Below, piece after piece: positions 16,806 to 25,120 of a stretch of DNA of 50,244 bases; the first letter of the stretch is position 1, and every line of letters begins with the position of its first letter. This DNA comes from an uncultured Mycoplasmatota bacterium (lineage in GTDB: Bacteria > Bacillota_I > Bacilli_A > RF39 > UBA660), in contig UQXO01000011.1 in the NCBI GenBank assembly GCA_900545005.1, positions 1-50,244 on the forward strand. The letters are read 5' to 3'. The translations under genes were made by a program, and so were the position numbers. The notes under the pieces were generated by a model. It had not been told where the DNA came from, made no database searches, and saw nothing but the letters and a program-made list of their open reading frames with translations.

Positions 16806-17018
16806 AGGACCACCTCCCTCCATTTATTAATAAAATAATATATGGACCGAGAGTGAAGCACCTAACAGTCAAATGCATCTGGTTATAATAATACCATATG
16901 GTCAGATGAAAAGCTATATTAATTTTAGATAGTTAATAAAATTTTTGATTAATTGTTTTCTTAACAGAATAAGTCTACTAAAGACATATTATTCATATAG
17001 TTATTTAGGTGATAACTA

Positions 17019-18104
17019 ATGAAGAGATGTTTATGGTTACTTATTCTTTTTTTAATACCTTTAAAAGTTATGGGAAGTTCTAGTTACATAGTAATGGATG
17101 GAGACAGTAAGAGAGTCTTAGAAGGGGATAATATTCATTTAGAAAAGTTAATTGCTAGTACTTCTAAGATTATGACGGCTTTAATAGCTATAGAAAATGG
17201 TAATCTTGATGAAGAAGTAATTGTTTCTAAAGAAGTATTAAAGGCATATGGTTCGAATGTATATATTGATGTAGGAGAAAAGATTACTTTAAGAGATTTA
17301 TTGTATGGGTTACTTTTAAGAAGTGGGAATGATTGTGCAATAGAGATAGCTTATAAGATAAGTGGGAGTATGGAAGAGTTTGTTAGTCTTATGAATAGAA
17401 AGGCTAAAGAGTTAGGGATGGAACATACTAATTTTATTAATTCTAGTGGTCTTGAAGATGAGAATAAGGTGGGGAATACTTCGACTGCTTATGATATGGG
17501 ACTTCTTATGAGTTATGCTATAGATAATGATACTTTTAGAGAAATAAGTGGTACTAAAAGACGTATAGTTACTACTAACTATAAGACTTATGATTGGCAT
17601 AATAAGAATAAACTTTTAAGTAGTTATAAGTATACGATAGCAGGGAAAACGGGGTTTACAAAATTAGCAAGAAGAACTTTAGTAACAGCAGCACTTAAAG
17701 ATGAGAAAAGATTAGTAGTAGTGACTTTAAATGATCCTGATGACTTTAGTAATCATAAATATTTATATGAGAAGAATTTTAAGAAGTATAATAAAGTGAA
17801 TTTACTTAAGAAGGGGAAGATTACGGTAGATAATAATCCTTTCTATGATAATTTATATATTGATAAAGATATAAGTATCTTACTTACTAGTGAAGAAGAA
17901 AAGAAAGTAGAAATTAATTATGAATTGGATAAGAAAGAGAATTTTCAAGATGATGAAGTTGTGGGGAAGGTTTTAATCAAATTAGATGGGAAAGTAATAG
18001 GAACAGAGACTATCTATGTAAAAAAGGATGATGATATGGCAAATGACAAAAAGAATAAGAGCTTTTGGGAGAAGTTGTTAGATATTATTATCTTTTGGAG
18101 GTAA
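17019..18104 (+). CDS. dacB: D-alanyl-D-alanine carboxypeptidase (S11, DacB/DacF type)
   Basis: 361 residues with a cleavable signal (to about residue 20). S11 penicillin-binding motifs: S47-T-S-K50 (SxxK), SGN in LLRSGNDCAIE, and KTG in IAGKTGFTKL. It trims the terminal D-alanine from peptidoglycan stem peptides. The genes spmA and spmB follow directly; dacB-spmA-spmB is the Bacillus operon for spore cortex maturation, so a sporulation role is likely. The tail has a polar region and a hydrophobic end (KLLDIIIFW) that may anchor it. AGGTGAT precedes the ATG; its stop overlaps the spmA start by one base (TAATG). Confidence 0.92.
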   Translation: MKRCLWLLILFLIPLKVMGSSSYIVMDGDSKRVLEGDNIHLEKLIASTSKIMTALIAIENGNLDEEVIVSKEVLKAYGSNVYIDVGEKITLRDLLYGLLLRSGNDCAIEIAYKISGSMEEFVSLMNRKAKELGMEHTNFINSSGLEDENKVGNTSTAYDMGLLMSYAIDNDTFREISGTKRRIVTTNYKTYDWHNKNKLLSSYKYTIAGKTGFTKLARRTLVTAALKDEKRLVVVTLNDPDDFSNHKYLYEKNFKKYNKVNLLKKGKITVDNNPFYDNLYIDKDISILLTSEEEKKVEINYELDKKENFQDDEVVGKVLIKLDGKVIGTETIYVKKDDDMANDKKNKSFWEKLLDIIIFWR

Positions 18105-18697
18105 TGGTGATTAATGTTATTTGGTTGTTTCTAGTTGGAAGTGCTATTATCTATAGTATTTTAAGTGGGAATGGTAGTGAGTTAACGCCAAGTATTTTGG
18201 CTTCTTTACAGAGTGGATTTTCTTTGATTATTAATATGGCTCCAATGATTATTTTGTGGTTAGGACTTATGAAGTTAGCGGAAGATAGTGGTCTTTTAGA
18301 AAAATTTGGAAAGTTAATAAGACCCTTTTTAACGAGGTTATTTCCTAGTTTAAAGAAGAATTCTAAAGCAATAGATTATGTAGCTTCTAATATAGCTTGT
18401 AATATGTTAGGAATGGGTTCGGCGGCTACTCCTTTTGGACTTAAAGCTATGCAGGCTATGCAAGAAGAAAATAGTAATAAAGATGTGGCTAGTGAGGCTA
18501 TGATTACTTTTTTAGTTTTAAATACAGCCGGAGTAACTATTATTCCAACAACAGTAATAGCACTTCGAAATGCTTATGGGAGTATAAATGCTAGTAGAAT
18601 TATTTTACCTAGTATTATAGCAACTTTTATTTCTTCACTTTGTGGGTTAACAATGGATTATTTTATTCGAAAGAAAAGATATAAAAGAAAGGACTGA
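18104..18697 (+). CDS. spmA: Spore maturation protein SpmA
   Basis: 197 residues, the usual SpmA length. Nucleoside-recognition/gate domain with membrane helices; signature NIACNMLGMGSAATPFGLKAMQAMQ and the second conserved block FLVLNTAGVTIIPTTVIALR. SpmA with SpmB is needed for spore core dehydration in Bacillus; the family may form a transporter. ATG 18104 is chosen: it overlaps the dacB stop, and GGAGG lies 3 bases upstream inside dacB. The longer open frame inside dacB is not used. Confidence 0.93.
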   Translation: MVINVIWLFLVGSAIIYSILSGNGSELTPSILASLQSGFSLIINMAPMIILWLGLMKLAEDSGLLEKFGKLIRPFLTRLFPSLKKNSKAIDYVASNIACNMLGMGSAATPFGLKAMQAMQEENSNKDVASEAMITFLVLNTAGVTIIPTTVIALRNAYGSINASRIILPSIIATFISSLCGLTMDYFIRKKRYKRKD

Positions 18698-18703
18698 TTT
18701 TTC

Positions 18704-19210
18704 TTGAGTTTATGTATTCCTATTGTGGTCTTAGTAATAATCTTTTATAGTTATTTTAAGAAAATAGATGTTTATCAAGGGTTTTTAGAGGGGGCTTCTG
18801 AGGGAATAAAAGTAGTTTTTGAAATAGCACCGGCAATTTTAGGGATGGTATTTGCTATTAACTTGTTTGTGAGTAGTGGGGTTTTAGAGTTTTTATTAAG
18901 TCCTTTTCAGGGAATATTTAAAAGTTTTAATTTACCTAACGAGATTATAAGTATGGCTCTTTTAAGACCAGTTTCTGGTAATGCTTCTTTAGCAATAATG
19001 AATAATATTTTTTACCAGTATGGAGTAGATTCATTTTATGGCTTTTTAGCTAGTGTATTACAGGGGTGTACGGACACAACGATTTATGTTTTGGCTCTAT
19101 ATTTTGGCAGTGTTAAAATTAGTAAGAGTAGGTATGCTTTGAAGGTAGGGTTGTTTGCTGATTTTTGGGGGATTATGGCGGCGTTTATTTTATGTAATCT
19201 TTTATTTTAG
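18704..19210 (+). CDS. spmB: Spore maturation protein SpmB
   Basis: 168 residues, slightly shorter than SpmB of Bacillus (about 178). Membrane protein with the gate-domain signatures LRPVSGNASLAIM and QGCTDTTIYVLALYFGS. Starts with TTG, 10 bases after AAAGGA; no ATG fits the family start. Last gene of dacB-spmA-spmB. Confidence 0.92.
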   Translation: MSLCIPIVVLVIIFYSYFKKIDVYQGFLEGASEGIKVVFEIAPAILGMVFAINLFVSSGVLEFLLSPFQGIFKSFNLPNEIISMALLRPVSGNASLAIMNNIFYQYGVDSFYGFLASVLQGCTDTTIYVLALYFGSVKISKSRYALKVGLFADFWGIMAAFILCNLLF

Positions 19211-19339
19211 TAGTTAAAAAATATGCAAAATTTTTGGGAAAAATTCTTAGATTGTGTTGACTTGGAGGATAAAAAATGATAAATTATAAATACCTTGAGA
19301 AAAGTGTAAACCTTTTTTGAAGGAAGTAAACAATTTTTG

Positions 19340-19368
19340 TTGACAAATAAGTGATAAAATGGTATATT
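19340..19368 (+). promoter_or_regulatory. Promoter of first tRNA unit
   Basis: Consensus TTGACA, 17 bases, TATATT, ending 15 bases before tRNA-Val. Confidence 0.85.
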
Positions 19369-19383
19369 TTGAAATGTATGTAC

Positions 19384-19460
19384 GGACGCTTAGCTCAGTT
19401 GGTTAGAGCACCTGCCTTACAAGCAGGGGGTCATAGGTTCGAGTCCTATAGCGTCCACCA
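19384..19460 (+). tRNA. tRNA-Val (TAC)
   Basis: Seven-base acceptor GGACGCT/AGCGTCC, anticodon TAC at 19418-19420, GGTTCGAGTCC T-arm, CCA encoded. First of five tRNAs in one unit. Confidence 0.97.
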
Positions 19461-19467
19461 TTATTTT

Positions 19468-19543
19468 GCCGACTTAGCGTAATTGGTAGCGCAACTGACT
19501 TGTAATCAGTAGGTTGGGGGTTCGATTCCCTCAGTCGGCACCA
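19468..19543 (+). tRNA. tRNA-Thr (TGT)
   Basis: Acceptor GCCGACT/AGTCGGC, anticodon TGT at 19501-19503, CCA encoded. Confidence 0.97.
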
Positions 19544-19549
19544 CTTTTT

Positions 19550-19633
19550 GGAGGGATAGCGAAGTGGTCAAACGCGGCAGACTGTAAATCTGTTCCTTCG
19601 GGTTCCATAGTTCAAATCTATGTCCCTCCACCA
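19550..19633 (+). tRNA. tRNA-Tyr (GTA)
   Basis: Acceptor GGAGGGA/TCCCTCC, anticodon GTA at 19584-19586, long variable arm (class II), CCA encoded. Confidence 0.97.
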
Positions 19634-19641
19634 CTTATTAT

Positions 19642-19717
19642 TGCCTCGTAGCCAAGTGGTAAGGCATCAGACTTTGACTCTGACATTCCGATGGTTCGAG
19701 TCCATCCGAGGCAGCCA
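19642..19717 (+). tRNA. tRNA-Gln (TTG)
   Basis: Acceptor TGCCTCG/CGAGGCA, anticodon TTG at 19674-19676, CCA encoded. Confidence 0.96.
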
Positions 19718-19727
19718 TTTTATTTAC

Positions 19728-19803
19728 GTCTCGTTAGCTCAGTAGGTAGAGCATTTGACTTTTAATCAAAGGGTCGGGGGTTCGAGTCTCCCACGAGACA
19801 CCA
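19728..19803 (+). tRNA. tRNA-Lys (TTT)
   Basis: Acceptor GTCTCGT/ACGAGAC, anticodon TTT at 19761-19763, CCA encoded. Last of the first unit. Confidence 0.97.
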
Positions 19804-19813
19804 TTTGATAATT

Positions 19814-19840
19814 AAAGCCCGATAGTTCGGACTTTTTTTG
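19814..19840 (+). terminator. Terminator of first tRNA unit
   Basis: AAAGCCCGA/TTCGGACTTT hairpin with a 3-base loop and a seven-base T run. Confidence 0.85.
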
Positions 19841-19951
19841 ATACTTTAAATAATTTTTGGAAAATAAAACAATTTTTGATTGCAAATAGTGAAAAAAATC
19901 CATTTATTGCAAAAAAATGCATAATATTATCTTAAATGTCATAATATTTAA

Positions 19952-19981
19952 TTGACTTTGAATAATTTGATATGCTATAAT
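19952..19981 (+). promoter_or_regulatory. Promoter of second tRNA unit
   Basis: TTGACT, 18 bases, TATAAT, 23 bases before tRNA-Ser. Confidence 0.8.
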
Positions 19982-20004
19982 TTATTTGTTGCTGAAAAGC
20001 AAAT

Positions 20005-20096
20005 GGAGGAATACCCAAGTTGGTTGAAGGGACTGGTCTTGAAAACCAGCAGGTCGTGTAAGCGGCGCTAGGGTTCGAATCCCTATTCCTCCGCCA
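20005..20096 (+). tRNA. tRNA-Ser (TGA)
   Basis: Acceptor GGAGGAA/TTCCTCC, anticodon TGA at 20040-20042, long variable arm, CCA encoded. Confidence 0.97.
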
Positions 20097-20112
20097 TTTC
20101 TTAATTATATAT

Positions 20113-20189
20113 CGCGGAGTAGAGCAGCCCGGTAGCTCGCGAGGCTCATAACCTTGAGGTCATTGGTTCAAATCCATTCTCCGCAACCA
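20113..20189 (+). tRNA. Initiator tRNA-fMet (CAT)
   Basis: Anticodon CAT at 20147-20149. The first base C faces A at the end of the acceptor (CGCGGAG/CTCCGCA), the mismatch that marks bacterial initiator tRNA. CCA encoded. The anticodon stem has GAGG/CCTT rather than the usual three G-C pairs. Confidence 0.92.
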
Positions 20190-20192
20190 TTT

Positions 20193-20269
20193 GGTTCGTT
20201 AGTCTAGAGGCCTATGACGCCTGCCTGTCACGCAGGAGACCACGGGTTCGAATCCCGTACGAACCGCCA
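20193..20269 (+). tRNA. tRNA-Asp (GTC)
   Basis: Acceptor GGTTCGT/ACGAACC, anticodon GTC at 20227-20229, CCA encoded. Confidence 0.97.
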
Positions 20270-20274
20270 TTTAT

Positions 20275-20350
<76 letters not shown>

Positions 20351-20364
20351 TGGAGATAAATAAT

Positions 20365-20386
20365 ACCCCAATTACTGGGGTTTTTT
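20365..20386 (+). terminator. Terminator of second tRNA unit
   Basis: ACCCCA/TGGGGT hairpin with six T. Confidence 0.9.
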
Positions 20387-20496
20387 AATACCTAAAATTA
20401 TTCTGGATCTTAATCAGATCTTAAAATTATTAATTTTATCTTTAAAGCACACTCTAAACACACTTTTATAAAAAGATGATATAATTAAAGATATGG

Positions 20497-20511
20497 ATGT
20501 CAATATGACAT
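20497..20511. promoter_or_regulatory. Dyad, possible operator
   Basis: ATGTCA-ATA-TGACAT is a perfect 6-3-6 dyad, 11 bases after a TATAAT (20480-20485), about 135 bases before the XRE regulator gene. It could be a binding site for that regulator. No good -35 element is seen. Confidence 0.3.
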
Positions 20512-20646
20512 TTGAATATATAATTTTATTAATTTAAACGAAGTTTATGATATATTTTAAGTTTTTGACTTAAAATGCTGTATGTAATAGCAAATTATCT
20601 CTTATGCTATATTATAAGAGAAATTATGGGAATTAAAGGTGGTATA

Positions 20647-21348
20647 ATGAATCAAGAAAAATTTGGAAAACTAATTAAAGATATCAGAAAAAAGAATAAA
20701 TTAACGCAAAAACAATTAGCAGATAAATATAATGTTACTTATCAAGCAGTTAGTAAGTGGGAAAATGGTTTAAATATGCCCGATACAGCTTTAATGTTAG
20801 AGATAAGTAAAGATTTTGGGATTAGTTTAGAGGGATTATTAGATTGTAAGAATGATAAAAAAATTAACAAGAAGAAAATCTTTATTATAAGTGGTGTGGT
20901 TTTAAGTATTTTAGTTTTACTAGGCATATTAATTATTGTATTTAAACCATTTTCTAAAGATAATGATTTTCAATTTAAGACTTTTTCCACGGAGTGTAAG
21001 AATTTTACTATTTCAGGAAATATTTCTTATAATGAAAAAAAAGCCGCTATCTATGTTACTAATATAAAGTATTGTGGAGCGGATGATCCGGTAGAATATA
21101 AAAAGATAGAATGTAGTTTGTATGAGAAGAATGGTGATTTAGTTCGCAAGATTAGTAGTTATGAATCGCAACAAGAAAATACAAAATTACAAGAGTTTTT
21201 AGAAAATATTACTTTATCAGTAGATAATTATGATCGAACTTGTAAAGAATATCAGAGTGATAGTTTTTATTTACTTATTAAGGCTACTAATGATAATGAT
21301 AAAATAACTACTTATGAAATTCCTTTGAAATTGGATGAGTGTAATTAA
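20647..21348 (+). CDS. XRE-family regulator with membrane anchor
   Basis: 233 residues. N-terminal helix-turn-helix (about 5-60): IRKKNKLTQKQLADKYNVTYQAVSKWENG, the Cro/C1 type. One membrane segment (IFIISGVVLSILVLLGILIIVF, about 78-99), then an extracytoplasmic domain of about 130 residues with several Cys. This is a membrane-tethered regulator that may sense something outside; the outer domain is not recognised. ATG 20647 has AAAGGTGGT upstream, while the frame before it has no ribosome binding site. It stands alone between the tRNA block and the NERD gene. Confidence 0.85.
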   Translation: MNQEKFGKLIKDIRKKNKLTQKQLADKYNVTYQAVSKWENGLNMPDTALMLEISKDFGISLEGLLDCKNDKKINKKKIFIISGVVLSILVLLGILIIVFKPFSKDNDFQFKTFSTECKNFTISGNISYNEKKAAIYVTNIKYCGADDPVEYKKIECSLYEKNGDLVRKISSYESQQENTKLQEFLENITLSVDNYDRTCKEYQSDSFYLLIKATNDNDKITTYEIPLKLDECN

Positions 21349-21399
21349 GAATTTTTTGGTTCTAAAAGATAAAATTCTAGGAATTAGAAAGAGGAGATT

Positions 21400-22171
21400 A
21401 TGGATAAGTTTGTTTGGAAAATGGTTAATGGTTTATTTCTAAAAAACCCTTTATTTTGGTTATTTATTATTATTATTATTATAACTGTTCTTTTTTATAA
21501 AAGAATTGTTGGTTTTATGGGTGAATTATGGACTAAGGAGGCTCTTTTTAAACTAAATAAGAATGAATATAAGATTCTAAATGATATTATGATTAAGATT
21601 GATGGTATTACTCATCAAATTGATCATGTAATTGTTAGTAAATATGGAATCTTTGTCATTGAAACAAAGCAGTATAATGGTTATATTACGGGTAGTGAAT
21701 ACGATAAAAATTGGTGCTTAAGAGCAGGAGGTAAAAAAAATTTATATTAACAATCCTATGCATCAAAATTATGGTCATATTATTGCTCTTAGTAAAAAGC
21801 TTAATTTACCTCAAGATAAGTTTATACCCCTTATTTGTATTCCCAGCACGGCGAAAGTAAAGGTAAAATCTCAAATACCAGTTGCTAGAAATTATAATTT
21901 AGTGGGTATTATTAAGAGCTATCAAGATAAAATTATAGAAGAACCAGAAAAAATTTTAGAAATATTAAAGCAGTCTAACATTTCAGATAGAGAAATGAAA
22001 AAAAGACACATTAAGTATGCTAAAGGGGTTGCAAAATCAAAAAAAGAAAATAGTATTGGTAAGTGTCCAAAATGTGGTGGTGCTTTAGTTTTAAGAACCG
22101 GTAAATATGGAAAATTTCTAGGATGTAGTAACTATCCTAAGTGTACATATACTAAAGAAAAAAAGTATTAA
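21400..22171 (+). pseudogene. NERD-domain protein with topoisomerase zinc finger, frameshifted
   Basis: Two overlapping frames encode one protein. The first (21400-21750) has a membrane segment (about 18-38) and a NERD nuclease-related domain (GELWTKEAL...IDHVIVSKYGIFVIETKQYNGYITG). The second carries the rest (NNPMHQNYGHI onwards) and ends in a topoisomerase I-type zinc finger, CPKCGG...GKFLGCSNYPKC. The frames join at a run of eight A (21733-21740); with seven A the reading would be continuous. So either a recent one-base insertion, a sequencing error, or slippage at the A run. All motifs on both sides are intact, which argues against long decay. AGAGGAG precedes the ATG. Confidence 0.85.
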
Positions 22172-22192
22172 CCAAAAGTGCGTTAATACTTT

Positions 22193-22966
22193 TTAAAACT
22201 CTTTTAAAATTTTAAAATGAGCAATGATTACTTTCTCATCATCTTTAAATTCTTTGTTTTGATAAACATCTTTTATCTCTTTATATAATTTAATTTCTTC
22301 ATTAGTAAATTTTATTAACAATCTAATATTATCTCCCATATCAGATACTAAAGCTTGTTTTTCAATTAAAGCAGCTTTATCGTGAGTTGGAAACCATCCA
22401 AATATCATAAAATCTTTTTTCTTTTTTAATACTTGTTCGATATGCAAATTATTAAAACGATATATTCTAAGATTGCCATATTTTTCTTGATTTTTATTTC
22501 TATATCTACTTACTGGAATTTTTTTAGTATCATCAATATCTTTCAAGCCAATAAATAACAAGTATTTTTGTACTCTTCTTAAATAACGTAATTCTTGCTC
22601 ACTATAAAACTTTTCATCTTCTTTTGAAATACTAAAAGATTCAGGAAAATCGTATAAAAAGCGAACAACTTCATCAAATGAATGAGCATGATTATGCCCG
22701 ATTGTGATTTCTTCACCATCATCTGTATTAAGAATTTCCTTACAATTAAAAGAATAATATAATCCCGTATAGGCTATATCAGCTAATGCATTGGTGAGTA
22801 CAGGATTAACTTCTGGATATTTTTGGCTATTTTTATTAAAGATATGATTAGAATAGTAAACATACTCAAAAGTTTGTCTTTCATCATCAAAGAAAGGGGT
22901 AGGTAAGTTATTCTTTTTAAATTTTTCATATCGTTTTTCAAATTCTATAAATTCATGTTTTTTCAT
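22193..22966 (-). CDS. Unknown cytoplasmic protein
   Basis: 257 residues, charged, no membrane segment or signal. Aromatic-rich blocks such as FEYVYYSNHIF, HNHAHSFDEVVRFLYDFP and MIFGWFPTHDKA are visible, but I do not recognise a family. The ATG at 22966 has no ribosome binding site. About 60 bases upstream is a full AAGGAGG (reverse strand, 23024-23030), and the frame stays open back to it and looks protein-like (LNIIYNWQNHED), but has no ATG, GTG or TTG. The true start may have been lost by mutation or may be unusual. Confidence 0.6.
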   Translation of the reverse strand: MKKHEFIEFEKRYEKFKKNNLPTPFFDDERQTFEYVYYSNHIFNKNSQKYPEVNPVLTNALADIAYTGLYYSFNCKEILNTDDGEEITIGHNHAHSFDEVVRFLYDFPESFSISKEDEKFYSEQELRYLRRVQKYLLFIGLKDIDDTKKIPVSRYRNKNQEKYGNLRIYRFNNLHIEQVLKKKKDFMIFGWFPTHDKAALIEKQALVSDMGDNIRLLIKFTNEEIKLYKEIKDVYQNKEFKDDEKVIIAHFKILKEF

Positions 22967-23085
22967 AGTATCTTCATGATTTTGCCAGTTATAAATAATA
23001 TTTAATACTGATGCTAATCGTTTCCTCCTTAATTAAATTTTAATTTCTATTTTAGTATAACATAATAATAATAAATTAAAGCAAA

Positions 23086-23108
23086 ATAAAAAACAATCAA
23101 ACGATTGT
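23086..23108 (-). terminator. Terminator after tRNA-Thr
   Basis: On the reverse strand: ACAATC/GATTGT hairpin then six T. Confidence 0.75.
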
Positions 23109-23119
23109 CCTAAATAAAA

Positions 23120-23195
23120 TGGTGCCAAAGAAGGGACTCGAACCCCCAACCTTCTGATTACGATTCAGCTGCACTACCAATTGTGCTACTTCGGC
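23120..23195 (-). tRNA. tRNA-Thr (CGT)
   Basis: Acceptor GCCGAAG/CTTTGGC with one G-T pair, anticodon CGT (complement of 23160-23162), CCA encoded. A second threonine tRNA besides the TGT one at 19468. Confidence 0.94.
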
Positions 23196-23199
23196 AAAG

Positions 23200-23227
23200 A
23201 AAAAGGAGAAGTTAATAACTTCTCCTT
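23200..23227 (-). terminator. Terminator-like palindrome between two tRNAs
   Basis: Perfect 12-bp stem AAGGAGAAGTTA/TAACTTCTCCTT with a one-base centre, followed on the reverse strand by CTTTTTCTTT. It lies between tRNA-Lys and tRNA-Thr and would cut down or process read-through to the latter. Confidence 0.75.
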
Positions 23228-23238
23228 AATAATCTAAA

Positions 23239-23314
23239 TGGTGTCCCCTTAGGGATTCGAACCCTAGACCCACTGATTAAGAGTCAGTTGCTCTACCAAC
23301 TGAGCTAAGGAGAC
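23239..23314 (-). tRNA. tRNA-Lys (CTT)
   Basis: Acceptor GTCTCCT/AGGGGAC with one T-G pair, anticodon CTT (complement of 23279-23281), CCA encoded. Companion of the TTT isoacceptor at 19728. Confidence 0.95.
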
Positions 23315-23334
23315 ATTTCGCTCGTACAAGAAAA

Positions 23335-23363
23335 ATTCTAACACAATCAGCTAATTAATGCAA
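23335..23363 (-). promoter_or_regulatory. Promoter of reverse-strand tRNAs
   Basis: On the reverse strand TTGCAT, 17 bases, TAGAAT, 21 bases before tRNA-Lys. Its -35 overlaps one arm of a GCAAG/CTTGC hairpin (23360-23376) that on the forward strand is followed by seven T, just before the permease gene. Confidence 0.6.
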
Positions 23364-23425
23364 GTACTTATCTTGCGTTTTTTTGATATTTACTATATAA
23401 TTTTCTTACGAAAGAAGTGGTTATT

Positions 23426-24256
23426 ATGTTGGATTGTTTCATAGATGGGTTAATTGATACGTTAAAAGTATTTCCTTTTTTACTAATATCATTCTATATA
23501 ATAGAGATTTTAGAACATAAGATTAATTCTAATAAAAGATTAGAGAGTTCGGGTAAATATGGTCCTGTTTTAGGAAGTCTCTTGGGAATTATTCCTCAAT
23601 GTGGAATAGCTAGTATTGCCACTAATTTATATGTGACAGGAATTATTACTTTAGGTACTTTGATTAGTGTTTTCTTATCGACTAGTGATGAGATGATACC
23701 AATTCTTCTTAGTGAGAAGGTTAGTATTAAGTTAATTTTGATTATCTTAGGGATAAAGTTAGTAGTGGGATTAGTTAGTGGTCTTTTGATTGATTTAGTT
23801 TATCCAAGGAAGATAAAGAGTCATTATGAGATATGTGAAGAGGAGCATTGTCATTGTGATGATCATAAGTTTATTTCAGCTTTTAAGCATACAATAAATA
23901 TTTCTTTATTTATTTTAGTGATTAATGTTCTTTTGAATATGGTATTTAATTATGGACTTAATGATTATTTAAGTAGTTTACTTCTAAAAGATAGTATCTT
24001 TAGTCCGATTATTACTAGTTTGATTGGGTTAATTCCTAATTGTGCTTCTAGTATTGTGATTACGAAGTTATATCTAGCTAGTTCTATATCTTTTGGCAGT
24101 ATGATTGCAGGATTACTTACTAATTCTGGGATAGCGTTGGTAGTTTTATTTAAGACTAATAGAAATCTTAAAGAAAATATTAATATTATTTTACTTACTT
24201 ATTTTATTGGAACTGTAATAGGGATTATCCTTAATATATTACATATTGCCTTCTAA
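23426..24256 (+). CDS. ArsP_2-type heavy-metal permease
   Basis: 276 residues, about eight to ten membrane segments. Two inverted half-repeats with the matched motifs LGIIPQCGIASIATNLY and IGLIPNCASSIVITKLY, typical of the putative 10-TM metal exporter family (ArsP_2, often annotated as manganese transporter). The central loop is Cys/His-rich (EICEEEHCHCDDHK) and fits metal binding. ATG 23426 is chosen over the GTG at 23417; the ribosome binding site is poor. A terminator-like hairpin 40 bases upstream could act as a leader control. Substrate unproven. Confidence 0.75.
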   Translation: MLDCFIDGLIDTLKVFPFLLISFYIIEILEHKINSNKRLESSGKYGPVLGSLLGIIPQCGIASIATNLYVTGIITLGTLISVFLSTSDEMIPILLSEKVSIKLILIILGIKLVVGLVSGLLIDLVYPRKIKSHYEICEEEHCHCDDHKFISAFKHTINISLFILVINVLLNMVFNYGLNDYLSSLLLKDSIFSPIITSLIGLIPNCASSIVITKLYLASSISFGSMIAGLLTNSGIALVVLFKTNRNLKENINIILLTYFIGTVIGIILNILHIAF

Positions 24257-24269
24257 GAAGGCTTTTTTT
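24248..24269 (+). terminator. Terminator of permease gene
   Basis: GCCTTC/GAAGGC with a 3-base loop and seven T; the stem overlaps the stop codon. Confidence 0.9.
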
Positions 24270-24280
24270 GACGTTTAATT

Positions 24281-24448
24281 GACTACTGCGTTTGCAACAT
24301 TAATTACAGAATTTTAAGAAATGCTAGCTTGGCTGATAATACTTATATTTAGGCTAGTTCTAATTACGTAAGACCGGTAATTAATTTAAAGAAAGATAGC
24401 TTGAAATTGGACGATGGAATGATAAATTCGACATATTTGGTGGGATGA
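24281..24448 (+). pseudogene. Remnant of a lectin-like surface-protein 3' end
   Basis: One frame reads DYCVCNINYRILRNASLADNTYI, a TAG stop (24350-24352), then ASSNYVRPVINLKKDSLKL to a TGA at 24446. The piece YVRPVINLK matches the closing motif of the surface proteins in this window (GVRPVINIK at 46137-48053, VRPALFLK at 1036 and 44503). There is no start codon or ribosome binding site. It is a decayed fragment, the rest having been deleted between the permease terminator and the pseudopilin promoter. It shows that this gene family has been duplicated and lost here. Confidence 0.6.
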
Positions 24449-24477
24449 ATATTCGAAAAAAATTAGAGTTTTACATA

Positions 24478-24506
24478 TTGCCAAATAAAAAAGGATACTG
24501 TATAAT
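24478..24506 (+). promoter_or_regulatory. Promoter of pseudopilin gene
   Basis: TTGCCA, 17 bases, TATAAT, 24 bases before the chosen ATG. Confidence 0.65.
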
Positions 24507-24529
24507 TATTAATATAGGAGAAGATGAAT

Positions 24530-25120
24530 ATGAAAAATAAGTTGAATAGAAACGGTTTTACATTAGTTGAGTTACTAGCTGTTATTGTTATTTTAGCAGT
24601 TTTAGCATTAGTAGCAATGCCAAACGTTACAAGATTAATGAACGATTCAAGAAAGAATGCCTTTATAACAGAAGTAGAAAACTTTGTTACATATGCTCAA
24701 ACTTCATATACTAATAGTCAGATTAATGGTACTATTACCAACAGTGCAGATGAGTCTCTTATCACTGGCCAGACTTTTAACAATGCTTCGTATGATTATT
24801 ATTGTGTAAGTTATGCTAAGTTAGTAAGTGGTGGTTTCATCCAAAAGTCGAATGGGGATAATTATAAGGGAATTTTTGAGATTTATATGCCAACTGATGG
24901 TACTTCCTCAAAAACTGTAATTTATATGTCTAACGGAAGTTATCAAATCAACGGCTTGTCAATTAATAAACTTGCTAATAAATCTTATGAAGAGAAAACA
25001 GTTCAAACTGATTATGCGTTCTTAAATAGTAGTTCCCTTGAGTTATCTAGAAGTGCTTGCTATACAGCAAAAGGAACTGAATTAACTAATCATGCTAATG
25101 CGGCTTTAGGAGCTGCTTAA
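24530..25120 (+). CDS. Type IV pilin-like prepilin
   Basis: 196 residues. Class III signal: a short basic leader KNKLNRNG followed by FTLVELLAVIVILAVLALVAMP, with the prepilin peptidase cut before F and Glu at +5. A C-terminal globular domain of about 150 residues has a Cys pair (YDYYCVSYAK, SACYTAKG), as in pilin subunits. No assembly ATPase, platform protein or prepilin peptidase is in the window, so it is an orphan subunit that needs a machine encoded elsewhere. ATG 24530 is preferred since AGGAG then lies 9 bases away; ATG 24524 is only 3 bases from it. Own promoter and terminator. Confidence 0.85.
   Translation: MKNKLNRNGFTLVELLAVIVILAVLALVAMPNVTRLMNDSRKNAFITEVENFVTYAQTSYTNSQINGTITNSADESLITGQTFNNASYDYYCVSYAKLVSGGFIQKSNGDNYKGIFEIYMPTDGTSSKTVIYMSNGSYQINGLSINKLANKSYEEKTVQTDYAFLNSSSLELSRSACYTAKGTELTNHANAALGAA

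Noticed and set aside
23360..23384. Riboswitch ahead of the metal permease
   Set aside because: Only one small hairpin with a T run is present; no room or motifs for a known metal-sensing aptamer.
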